Source of the DNA: an uncultured Roseobacter sp.
Lineage (GTDB): Bacteria > Pseudomonadota > Alphaproteobacteria > Rhodobacterales > Rhodobacteraceae
NCBI RefSeq assembly: GCF_947492555.1
Contig: NZ_CANLNE010000001.1
Location: 124,001 to 188,000 of the forward strand
Direction: 5' to 3'
DNA: 64,000 nt
Each line of letters begins with the position of its first letter. Position 1 is the stretch's first letter. The notes beneath the pieces are model-generated. The model searched no databases and was not told where the DNA came from. It worked only from the letters and a program-made list of their open reading frames with translations. Positions 55,972 through 64,000 of this stretch are shown one piece after another. The translations under genes and the position numbers were made by a program.

Positions 55972-56396
55972 GTGTTTCTCCCTTTTTACGCACCTCACAT
56001 GGGGTACGATTAGGGCGAGGCTACCCAAGCTGGCGCTGGCTGCCAAGCACAGAATGCCCGCCGGGCCCTTCCCCATCGATTCTGGCAAATTGGGCAGCTT
56101 TCAACACCACACAGGCTCTCGGGGACAAACCAGCGTGTCCGGTGACTTGCGTCCGATACACAAGCATGCCGCATTCCGGGCGAACGACGCTCGAAACTGA
56201 CGCGCTGACGCCTCGAATTGCAAGTCGTACCTTGGGCCTTGAAAAACGCAGGCTTCAAAAACCTCGTGTTTCCGAAGCTTATTCCCTTCTTTTCCGATCA
56301 CGCTATGATCCGCCTCGGAGGAGAGGACGGACCACGCGGGCGGACGCACCCGCATGCCGTTCTTTCGCACTGTTACGACCCAAGGGAGGAGCCTTC
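55972..56396. other. divergent promoter region of dctP and acs
   Basis: About 425 bases without a supported gene. It must hold the promoters of the TRAP operon and of acs. A TATGAT at about 56303 could be a -10 element for acs. An in-frame extension of acs to 56142 lacks family similarity and is not used. Confidence 0.4.
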
Positions 56397-58361
56397 ATGT
56401 CCGACACCGCCACAGCCGCCAAAACCTATCCGCCATCGCCCGATATGGCCGCCAACGCCCATGTGGACGCCGACAGCTACGCGGCCATGTACGCGGCATC
56501 GGTCAAGGATCCGGAGGCTTTCTGGCGCAAGGAAGCGGCGCGTGTCGACTGGATGAAACCCTTCACCCAGGTCAAGGATGTCGACTACACGCTGGGCAAT
56601 GTCTCCATCAACTGGTTTGCCGATGGCACGCTGAACGTCTCTGCGAATTGTGTCGATCGGCATCTGGCGACACGCGGCGATCAGACCGCGATCATCTGGG
56701 AACCCGACAGCCCCGACGACGAGGCGATGCACATCACTTACAGCGAACTGCACAGTGCGGTCTGCAAGATGGCGAATGTGCTGAAAGACCTCGGCGTCAG
56801 CAAGGGGGACCGGGTGATCATCTACATGCCTATGATCCCGGAGGCGGCTTATGCTATGCTCGCCTGTGCCCGCATCGGCGCCATCCATTCGATTGTTTTT
56901 GCCGGGTTTTCACCGGATGCGCTGGCGGCGCGCGTAAACGGTTCCGACGCCAAGGTGGTGATCACCGCCGACCACGCGCCGCGCGGCGGGCGCGACACAC
57001 CGCTGAAATCCAACGCGGATCAGGCGCTGCTGCACACGGCGGACGATGTGAAGCTGTTGGTGGTCAAGCGCACCGGGGGCCAGACCACGTGGATTGACGG
57101 GCGCGATTTCGACTATAACGCGCTGGCCGCCGAGGCGTCCGGGGACTGCGCCCCCGAAGAAATGGGGGCGGAGGACCCGCTGTTCATCCTCTACACCTCC
57201 GGCTCGACCGGGCAGCCGAAGGGCGTGGTGCACACCACCGGCGGCTACCTCGTCTATGCGGCAATGACACATGAAATCACCTTCGATTACCACGATGGTG
57301 ATATCTACTGGTGCACGGCGGATGTCGGCTGGGTCACCGGGCACAGCTATATCGTCTACGGGCCGCTTGCCAACGGGGCCACCACGCTGATGTTCGAGGG
57401 CGTGCCCACCTACCCCGATGCCAGCCGCTTCTGGCAGGTCTGTGAAAAGCACAAGGTGAACCAGTTTTACACCGCCCCCACCGCGATCCGCGCGCTGATG
57501 GGTCAGGGCAACCAGTTTGTCGAGGCCTGCGATCTGAGCAGCCTCAAGCTGCTGGGCACCGTAGGCGAACCGATCAACCCCGAAGCCTGGAACTGGTACA
57601 ACGACGTCGTGGGCAAGGGCAAATGCCCCATCGTGGACACCTGGTGGCAGACGGAAACCGGCGGGCACCTGATGACCCCCCTGCCCGGCGCCCATGCGAT
57701 GAAACCGGGCTCCGCTATGAAGCCTTTCTTCGGGATCAAGCCGGTTGTGCTGGAGCCGACAACCGGCGAGGTGATTGAGGGCAATGACGTCGAAGGGGTG
57801 CTGTGCATCGCCGACAGCTGGCCCGGGCAGATGCGGTCGGTCTGGGGCGATCACGCGCGGTTCGAGAAGACCTATTTCGCCGATTACAAAGGCTACTACT
57901 TTACCGGCGACGGCTGCAAACGCGATGCGGATGGCGATTACTGGATCACCGGCCGGGTCGATGACGTGATCAACGTCTCCGGCCACCGGATGGGCACCGC
58001 AGAGGTGGAAAGCGCGCTGGTGGCGCATGCCAAAGTGGCCGAGGCGGCGGTGGTCGGCTATCCGCATGATATCAAGGGCCAGGGTATTTACTGCTACGTC
58101 ACCCTGATGAGCGGCGAGGAACCTACCGAGGAGCTGCGCAAGGAGTTGCGCACTTGGGTCCGTACGGAGATTGGTCCGATTGCCAGCCCCGATCTCATCC
58201 AATGGGCGCCGGGTCTGCCCAAGACCCGCTCGGGCAAGATCATGCGGCGTATTCTGCGCAAGATTGCCGAGGATGATTTCGGTGCCCTGGGCGACACGTC
58301 CACGCTGGCCGATCCCTCGGTGGTCGAGGATTTGATCGAAAACCGGATGAACAAAGGCTGA
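56397..58361 (+). CDS. acs: acetyl-CoA synthetase
   Basis: About 654 residues from ATG 56397, preceded by GGGAGGAG. AMP-forming acetate-CoA ligase motifs: P-loop [56 protein letters not shown] and [16 protein letters not shown] with the Lys that is acetylated in the family. It makes acetyl-CoA from acetate and ATP. Divergent from the TRAP operon. A stem-loop follows the stop. Confidence 0.96.
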   Translation: MSDTATAAKTYPPSPDMAANAHVDADSYAAMYAASVKDPEAFWRKEAARVDWMKPFTQVKDVDYTLGNVSINWFADGTLNVSANCVDRHLATRGDQTAIIWEPDSPDDEAMHITYSELHSAVCKMANVLKDLGVSKGDRVIIYMPMIPEAAYAMLACARIGAIHSIVFAGFSPDALAARVNGSDAKVVITADHAPRGGRDTPLKSNADQALLHTADDVKLLVVKRTGGQTTWIDGRDFDYNALAAEASGDCAPEEMGAEDPLFILYTSGSTGQPKGVVHTTGGYLVYAAMTHEITFDYHDGDIYWCTADVGWVTGHSYIVYGPLANGATTLMFEGVPTYPDASRFWQVCEKHKVNQFYTAPTAIRALMGQGNQFVEACDLSSLKLLGTVGEPINPEAWNWYNDVVGKGKCPIVDTWWQTETGGHLMTPLPGAHAMKPGSAMKPFFGIKPVVLEPTTGEVIEGNDVEGVLCIADSWPGQMRSVWGDHARFEKTYFADYKGYYFTGDGCKRDADGDYWITGRVDDVINVSGHRMGTAEVESALVAHAKVAEAAVVGYPHDIKGQGIYCYVTLMSGEEPTEELRKELRTWVRTEIGPIASPDLIQWAPGLPKTRSGKIMRRILRKIAEDDFGALGDTSTLADPSVVEDLIENRMNKG

Positions 58362-58378
58362 AGCCAACGGACCCGATG

Positions 58379-58401
58379 GGCCGGTACCGCGCGTACCGGC
58401 C
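58379..58401 (+). terminator. stem-loop after acs
   Basis: GGCCGGTAC (58379-58387) pairs perfectly with GTACCGGCC (58393-58401) around a 5-base loop, 17 bases after the acs stop. Only two T's follow, so termination may be weak or need other factors. Confidence 0.55.
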
Positions 58402-58525
58402 TTCGCCGGGGGGGCGTCACTGGCGGCCTTGCCCTGCGCGGTTCATGCCATACATGGCCTCTCAAGACTGACCGGGCGAGGTGCGATGATCCATTCTGAA
58501 ACAAGCAAGGCCAGCGGACGCCCGA

Positions 58526-59053
58526 ATGCCCTCTGATACGGCGCTGTTTTCCCCCGATCCCGACCGCCTGCAGGACCTCCGGCGTGCTTTCGGCTGCTAC
58601 GGCACCGGTGTGACGGTGATCACAACGCAGACGCCCACGGGGCCGCTCGGGATGACGGCGAATTCATTCTCTTCTGTCTCGCTATCCCCACCGCTGGTGC
58701 TGTGGTCGCCCGCAGTATCCTCCCGCCGTCACGACGCCTTCACCGGGGCAGACAGCTTTTGCATTCATGTCCTGGGGGCTGATCAGCTCGACCTCGCCCA
58801 CCATTTCGCAAGCAGCGGGGAGGGGTTCGAAACACTGGTGTGGGAGGCAGGCCCGCTGGGCACCCCGCATCTCGCAGGATGTCTTGCCGCGTTTTTCTGC
58901 ACGACCCATGCGGTGCATCCGGCGGGCGATCACTCGCTGATCGTGGGCGAAGTGCGCCACGTGGCGCAGGGCACATCTGAAGCACCGGGGCTGCTGTTCG
59001 ATCGGGGGCGGTTTGGCCAGTTCACACCGGGTTCCACAGCGCCAGATCAGTAA
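58526..59053 (+). CDS. flavin reductase family protein
   Basis: About 175 residues with the flavin reductase/FMN-binding split barrel: FGCYGTGVTVITTQTPTGPL, GMTANSFSSVSLSPPLVLWS, DSFCIHVLGADQLDLAHHF. Such proteins supply reduced flavin to a partner oxygenase; no partner is adjacent. It lacks a clear ribosome binding site. The 3' end overlaps the convergent tamB by seven bases. Confidence 0.9.
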   Translation: MPSDTALFSPDPDRLQDLRRAFGCYGTGVTVITTQTPTGPLGMTANSFSSVSLSPPLVLWSPAVSSRRHDAFTGADSFCIHVLGADQLDLAHHFASSGEGFETLVWEAGPLGTPHLAGCLAAFFCTTHAVHPAGDHSLIVGEVRHVAQGTSEAPGLLFDRGRFGQFTPGSTAPDQ

Positions 59054-62000
59054 TCCCGCTCAAAGAAGATGCCCAGGGCGGTATTCCCGTCCTGCTCCAG
59101 CGTGCCCTTGGCTTTCAGAGATTCGGTCAATTCAAGGTTGATCGACAATTCCGTCTCCCCGCCGCCCGTGGTCACATCCGTGTAGATGTTGTCGGAGATG
59201 TATTTGCCCGCCCGCACCGCCGCCTCGCCGTCATCGGTGGTGGTCACGTCGAAATCATCCAGACCGAAACCCTCTCTGAGATTGCCAATGACATCGGACC
59301 CCTGCCGCCCGGCCAGCTCGGCCACCGCATTCGCCAATTGCAGCGCCTGAAAAGCCGATATCTCGTCAATATTGCGCCCGAAGAGCAGTTGCGCCAGCAC
59401 CTGATCCTGGGGCGCATCGGGCGTTGAAACAAAGGACACATCCGGCGTCGACGCCGGTCCGTCCAGCACGATCCCGGCGGTGCCGTTTTCCGTACTCGAG
59501 GAGGTCACGAAGCGAATGTAGGGCACAAGATCCCCCTGAAACTGGATAGATCCTTCGACCAGATCGAACCGTTTACCAAGGATATCGAGCCGCCCGCGCA
59601 CCAGATCGAATTGACCGGCGGAGATTACCCGCGCCGTGGTCCCGGTAATCTCCAGCCCGCCGCCCAGTTCCGCATCAATGCCGCGTCCACGCACGAAAAT
59701 CCTGCGCGGCGCATTGATCTGAATGCCAAGGCGGTACGCCGCTGCGCCGGACGCGCCGGCAGACTGCGGCTTGGGGATCACCCCTGCGCGGTCACGGGTG
59801 AGGGTCACCGCCACCGGCGCGCCCACATGGGTGATGTCGGGGATTTCGCCAATACTGGTCAATCCGGAGGACGGCACGGTTACAAGGGTCTCGCCCACGT
59901 TGATTTCCCCGGCAATCCGGGCGCCGCCGTCCAACGGACCCGTAACGGCAACCGCACCATCCAGCACGGTGGAAAACAGGCGTGGGTCGACAAAGCCAAC
60001 GCTGTTCAGGGTCACCAGCAGATCAGTGGACAGGTTTGTCAGGTTCAGAAAGCCGGACGCCACCATGTTGCCACCGCTTTCAACGGCACTTTGCGCGTCG
60101 ATGCGCAGCGACCCGCCCGCCAGATCAAGGGTTGTGTCAAGATCGGTCAACGCAAGCCGCAGATTGGGTGCGGCAAAGCTGGCGCCGTCTGTCGTGATAC
60201 GCCCGGAAACAGAGCCAAGCGCAGGCGCCCCATTCACGGCCAGGTCAAACCGTGCCTGTCCCTGCAGGCTGCGCGGCGCCAGAAATGGTTCCGATAATCC
60301 CAAAGGCAGCGCGCCCGCAACATCGAGGTCGAGTGTGCCGTCTTCCCGCACAAGCCCCGCGATCGTGGCATCCGTCCCTGCGGGTCCTTGAGCAACCGTA
60401 TCGATCTGCCAGCCGCCGGTGGTGCGATCTGCATCCCCGGCAATGGAGAACGGACCCCGGATGTTGGGCACAAAAACGCTGATGTCCGGGAGTGCTGCGG
60501 AGAAGGTGACGGCGGCATCTGGCCCGGTGGCGAGCCCCGCGACGCTGACATCCGATTGGTAGGGCCCGCCCGCATCCACATCCACGTTATAGCCTTGATC
60601 CGTCAGCCAGATGCGTCCGGCGGCCTTGAGCGGTCCCTGCACGGTGGGCACCAGCGGTTTGACCTCAGGCACGGAAAGATCAAAAACCACGTCGGTTTGC
60701 GGCCCGGTCGCACGCCCCTTGACGCTGAGCGCGCTGTCATAAGGCGCATCCGCCGTCAGATCGACCTGCCAGCCAAGGCTGTCCTGTGTGGCGTCGGCCA
60801 CCACACTGACCGGCCCCTGATATTGCGGCAGCACCAATGCGATATCGCTGAGGGTCGCGCGGGCGGAGACGACGCTGTCATCCGTGCGCAGTTCAAAATC
60901 ACCGGCCACGTCGAGCGCATCATTGCGCAGGATCAGATCCTCAACAAAGGTCCCCGACACATCGCGCCGCGCCTGCAGGGTCAGCGCCGTTTCGCCCGCC
61001 AGCACCGCATCCGCCTGCGGAATGCCCACTGTCAGATCGTTGGTTGTGCCCCGGATCGCGAGGTCAAACATGCTGCTGAGGGGCGTGACGTTCCCTTGGA
61101 TGTCCAACTGCGCGCCGCCCGTCAGCGGCTGACCGGATATCCCGGCAAAGCGCGCCAGCTCCCGGGCCTGCACACTCAGGTCCAGCTCGGTCGGGAAACC
61201 GCCCGCCAGCCCGTCGATGATCACATCGCCCCTCAAGCCATAGTCTTCGCCCCTGAGTTCCAGACCGGTAATCCGGATTGGCTGGCCTTCGACATAGTCG
61301 ATATTGGCCCTGCCCTGCAGGTCCTGCCCCAATGCCTGTGCAGCCTGCGGATCGGACAATTCCAGCCCTTCCGTCGTCAGGTCAAGATCGCCCAGAAACC
61401 GACCGACTGTGCCCGCGGCACTTTCCAGCGTCCCATCAAGCACCAATGCGGCCTCGGCGAAACGGACGTCCTGGCGTTCAAGGTCCACGATGTCGAAATC
61501 ACCCCGAAACGCATCACCATCCGCGGCATCGAAATCCACGCTCAGCGTCACAGCCTGCACCGTGGTTTCCACATCCGATCCGGGCAAGACAACGGACCGC
61601 TGATCAGACCGCGCGATCTGTCCATTGATGTCTATGAACACCGGCCAGGCCTCACTGTTGAGCCGCACCGCGCCGCTCAACTGGGCCGACTGCGCATCAA
61701 GGCTGAAGTCTGAGACATCAACGGCGCCATCAGCGGCCAAAACCGCATCCGCCGCGATCCGCACGTCGGTGCCGAAGAAATCCCGCGACTGCGGTGCGAC
61801 CAGGGCGGTGATATCGCCGCCAAGGTTAGCCCGCACGCGGCGGTCGGGCACAGCGCCCTCGACCTCAACCGGCAGCGTACTCAACACCACCTGCCCCGCG
61901 ACACGGTCCTGCCCGTCGGTGGCCAGCGCGATATCGGCGGTGAAATCATCCAGCGGTCCGGTGCCGGCCACGGTCAGATCGATAGAGGGCTGCCCCGGCA

Positions 62001-62658
62001 GGTTCATCACCCGCCCCACCAGCCCGCCCGCAGCTTCGTCCAGTTCCATCTGCACCGAAATCTTTGACGTCTCCCGCGCAAAACTGCCCTGCACCACATA
62101 GGTGCCCGCCGTGTTGTCCACCCGGTTTGCCGTCAGATCGACAAAGGCGCCCGCGTCATCCAACCGCGCGCTGGCCTTGACATCCAGAACGGCGGCGGCG
62201 CCGAGAACCGGTTCCCCCAGAGCGATACGGGAAACCTCAAACTGCTGGATGTTCACCGACACCGGCAGGTCCGGCAGCGCAAACTCGGTGGCCTCGGCGG
62301 CGGGCACTTCCGTTGTTTCCTCGACCTCCGGCAAGCGCGGCAAGTCCAGCACGGCAGCGCTCAGGTTGTCCACTTCAAGCCGTCCGCGCAGCAGGGCCAG
62401 CCTGCTCCAGTTCAGCTTCACGTCTTCGAGTGTCAGCCAGATGCCCTGATCATCGGCAATTGTCATGCGGTCAAAAGACGCCTCGGAGCTCAGCGCCCCG
62501 GCAAAGCCTTCGATGTTGACCTCGCGCCCCGCGCCTGAGAGCAGGTCTTCGAGCGTGCGGGTCAGAAAGCCGCCGTCATCCTCATCGCTCTGCGCCTGCG
62601 CATGAGTAACGCCCCAGAGCAATAGAAGAACGGCCAGCAATTTTACCCAAACCCGCAT
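59047..62658 (-). CDS. tamB: translocation/assembly module protein TamB
   Basis: About 1203 residues from ATG 62658. A signal/anchor (KLLAVLLLLWGVTHAQAQ) is followed by a long beta-rich region of repeated segments (for example GPLDDFTADIALATDGQDRV) and the conserved C-terminal TamB domain (RLDILGKRFDLVEGSIQFQG, LFGRNIDEISAFQALQLANA). TamB spans the periplasm and works with TamA in outer-membrane assembly and lipid transport. It is coupled to tamA: the tamA stop and tamB start overlap (TGATG). Confidence 0.94.
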   Translation of the reverse strand: MRVWVKLLAVLLLLWGVTHAQAQSDEDDGGFLTRTLEDLLSGAGREVNIEGFAGALSSEASFDRMTIADDQGIWLTLEDVKLNWSRLALLRGRLEVDNLSAAVLDLPRLPEVEETTEVPAAEATEFALPDLPVSVNIQQFEVSRIALGEPVLGAAAVLDVKASARLDDAGAFVDLTANRVDNTAGTYVVQGSFARETSKISVQMELDEAAGGLVGRVMNLPGQPSIDLTVAGTGPLDDFTADIALATDGQDRVAGQVVLSTLPVEVEGAVPDRRVRANLGGDITALVAPQSRDFFGTDVRIAADAVLAADGAVDVSDFSLDAQSAQLSGAVRLNSEAWPVFIDINGQIARSDQRSVVLPGSDVETTVQAVTLSVDFDAADGDAFRGDFDIVDLERQDVRFAEAALVLDGTLESAAGTVGRFLGDLDLTTEGLELSDPQAAQALGQDLQGRANIDYVEGQPIRITGLELRGEDYGLRGDVIIDGLAGGFPTELDLSVQARELARFAGISGQPLTGGAQLDIQGNVTPLSSMFDLAIRGTTNDLTVGIPQADAVLAGETALTLQARRDVSGTFVEDLILRNDALDVAGDFELRTDDSVVSARATLSDIALVLPQYQGPVSVVADATQDSLGWQVDLTADAPYDSALSVKGRATGPQTDVVFDLSVPEVKPLVPTVQGPLKAAGRIWLTDQGYNVDVDAGGPYQSDVSVAGLATGPDAAVTFSAALPDISVFVPNIRGPFSIAGDADRTTGGWQIDTVAQGPAGTDATIAGLVREDGTLDLDVAGALPLGLSEPFLAPRSLQGQARFDLAVNGAPALGSVSGRITTDGASFAAPNLRLALTDLDTTLDLAGGSLRIDAQSAVESGGNMVASGFLNLTNLSTDLLVTLNSVGFVDPRLFSTVLDGAVAVTGPLDGGARIAGEINVGETLVTVPSSGLTSIGEIPDITHVGAPVAVTLTRDRAGVIPKPQSAGASGAAAYRLGIQINAPRRIFVRGRGIDAELGGGLEITGTTARVISAGQFDLVRGRLDILGKRFDLVEGSIQFQGDLVPYIRFVTSSSTENGTAGIVLDGPASTPDVSFVSTPDAPQDQVLAQLLFGRNIDEISAFQALQLANAVAELAGRQGSDVIGNLREGFGLDDFDVTTTDDGEAAVRAGKYISDNIYTDVTTGGGETELSINLELTESLKAKGTLEQDGNTALGIFFERDY

Positions 62659-64000
62659 CAGAATGCCTGCCCTATGCCGATGTAAACCTGGAACGCCGAC
62701 CCCTCGTCGTCGCCTGATGTAGGCACCGCCAGGTCCAGCCGGATGGGCCCGATGGGCGTGGCATACCGCAGGCCCACGCCTGCCCCGCTGTGCCATTCGC
62801 CGGACCCGTCGGGGAAAACTTCCTCGCCGATGTAGCCCACGTCCAGAAACCCGACATACCCCAGGCTGCCAGCCGTGCGCATACGTATCTCGGCGGAGAG
62901 CCCAAGGAAGGACCGGCCCCCGACAGTCTGGCCACCCCCCAGATCGACGCCAAGCGATTGGTATTCATGGCCACGCACCGTGTCACTGCCGCCGGAATAG
63001 AACAGGAAATCAGCCGGTGCCACGGAGAGCGTCGGCCCGATCAGCGACCCAAGCTGCCCACGCAGGGCAATGGTTGTGGGACGCGCCTCGCCGAATGTCC
63101 GGTAACCGCGCAAATCGACTTTTGTCAGCAGCCCGTTGTCCGCGCCCGAGGCCGCCAGAAACGGGGCCACCTCCGCATCCAGAAAATAGCCGCGCCGCGC
63201 ATCCAGCACCCGGTCGCGGTAGTCAAAGGTCGCGCCCGCCGGCGCGAGCAGCAGCGTGTAGTCGTTTTCCCCAAAGGCGTCGCGGGTGGTCGCGCGCCGG
63301 ACCGCCAGCCCAAAGCGGTAACTGCGCTGGTCCGATGCGATCCGTTCGATGCCTGCACCTATAGTGCCCTGGCGCGAGAAAAAGTTGATCTCGTCCTGCT
63401 GCTCAATCTCGCCCAGCACGTAGAGGCCGGTGTCTTCATTGAAGGTGGCAGGGCGCTGGTAGAGCGCACGCAACAAAAAGTCCGTCCCACCGGTATCGCC
63501 ACCGATCCCCTCGATCTCTGCGTCCAGACGCAGCCGCTCTGCACCGCCAAAGAGGTTGCGGTGAATCCAGAACGTGCTGACGGACAACCCCTCCACGGTC
63601 GAGATTTCACCGCCAAAGCCGAACCGGCGCGGTTTTTCTTCGGCCACGCGCGCGGTGATCGCGAGGGTGTCGCCCGGCCCGGGCTCCTGCGCCTCGATCA
63701 TTGCGACGGAACTGAAGGTGCCGGTGCGCCGCAAACGGGCGGCAGCCTGTTCCAACTCCTGTGGTGAATATGTGGTGCCCACGGGCAACCCGGCGATCTC
63801 GAGAATGCGTTCCGTGCGCACCGCCTCATTGCCCTGCACGCTCAGCGCCCCAAAACGCAGCTTGGGCCCTGGGTCGACGCGCAGCTTTGCGTTCAGCATT
63901 GCGTCGCTGTGCCGTGCAGTGACGCGCTGGCTTTCAAGCTCAGCCTTGGCATGGCCCACATCGCGCCAGCCGTCCGTGGCGGCACCGGCGGCTTCGCGCA
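62658..64000 (-). CDS. tamA: TamA outer-membrane protein, partial at right edge
   Basis: The frame is open from the right edge; 447 residues are visible and the N-terminus is outside. POTRA-type sequence (LRFGALSVQGNEAVRTERIL) precedes an Omp85 beta barrel (FGFGGEISTVEGLSVSTFWI, RGHEYQSLGVDLGGGQTVGG, VGLRYATPIGPIRLDLAVP) that ends in Phe, as outer-membrane barrels do. A GTG near 63959 is inside the protein, not its start. Partner of TamB, encoded next. Confidence 0.94.
   Translation of the reverse strand, partial: REAAGAATDGWRDVGHAKAELESQRVTARHSDAMLNAKLRVDPGPKLRFGALSVQGNEAVRTERILEIAGLPVGTTYSPQELEQAAARLRRTGTFSSVAMIEAQEPGPGDTLAITARVAEEKPRRFGFGGEISTVEGLSVSTFWIHRNLFGGAERLRLDAEIEGIGGDTGGTDFLLRALYQRPATFNEDTGLYVLGEIEQQDEINFFSRQGTIGAGIERIASDQRSYRFGLAVRRATTRDAFGENDYTLLLAPAGATFDYRDRVLDARRGYFLDAEVAPFLAASGADNGLLTKVDLRGYRTFGEARPTTIALRGQLGSLIGPTLSVAPADFLFYSGGSDTVRGHEYQSLGVDLGGGQTVGGRSFLGLSAEIRMRTAGSLGYVGFLDVGYIGEEVFPDGSGEWHSGAGVGLRYATPIGPIRLDLAVPTSGDDEGSAFQVYIGIGQAF

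Noticed and set aside
1-64000. CRISPR arrays, rRNA genes, complete insertion sequences or toxin-antitoxin pairs
   Set aside because: Looked for on both strands; no regular short repeats, transposase genes, rRNA or paired small genes of that type were recognised.

Overview
The window is about 60% GC and compact, and its gene content is that of a marine alphaproteobacterium of the Roseobacter group (Rhodobacteraceae). The clues are carnitine catabolism, a betaine-type ABC transporter beside a cysteate/D-cysteine lyase, an MttB-family methyltransferase, a TRAP transporter, putA with a divergent Lrp-type regulator, an alphaproteobacterial GAAC-N7-GAAC SOS box, DUF983, DUF3572 and a PleD homologue. 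The species cannot be fixed from the sequence alone.

Layout. 1-4.1 kb is the edge of an accessory region: a helix-turn-helix gene cut by the window edge, a hypothetical gene and a P4-type integrase broken by a one-base frameshift. 4.4-12.9 kb holds a WD40-cytochrome c fusion, an SLC13 carrier, an H-NOX/diguanylate cyclase pair, an MttB-family methyltransferase, a HAD phosphatase and DUF3572. 13-18.7 kb holds a PleD-like cyclase with a degenerate receiver, an ECF sigma factor/anti-sigma/metal-sensor group with an EF-hand protein, DUF983, a NUDIX hydrolase and an EamA transporter. 18.8-22.8 kb is a carnitine degradation locus: dehydrogenase-thioesterase fusion, lipocalin lipoprotein, keto-acid cleavage enzyme and divergent GlxA-type regulator. 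22.8-28.3 kb holds an aldo/keto reductase, an SOS-boxed imuA-like gene without imuB or dnaE2 beside it, YceI, an MFS transporter and metG. 28.4-31.6 kb holds a chemoreceptor and tRNA-Leu(UAA). 31.9-40.9 kb holds a TPR protein, an Lrp regulator/putA pair, rhomboid, suhB, and dusA-TauE-dioxygenase.

41.0-41.9 kb is a decayed scar next to dusA: an integrase remnant with an in-frame stop, and a LysR pseudogene that has lost its start codon and effector domain. It is followed by an intact cassette (41.96-47.5 kb) of a PLP-dependent lyase, a betaine-type ABC importer and an alpha/beta hydrolase. 48-51.6 kb holds an ArsR regulator with a clear palindromic operator, a divergent NIPSNAP/monooxygenase pair and an MHYT-GGDEF-EAL protein. 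51.7-59.1 kb holds pobA, TRAP dctMQP, acetyl-CoA synthetase and a flavin reductase. The right edge is tamB and a partial tamA.

How it works together. Much of the window concerns uptake and breakdown of small organic solutes (carnitine, probably another zwitterion, proline, 4-hydroxybenzoate, acetate and an unknown TRAP substrate). Three c-di-GMP enzymes with different inputs (H-NOX partner, pseudo-receiver, MHYT) provide signalling. The most unusual points are the PLP-lyase/ABC cassette with its dead regulator, the orphan SOS imuA-like gene, the receiver without its phospho-acceptor, the H-NOX protein without its YxSxR motif, the lipocalin inside the carnitine operon, and two broken integrases.
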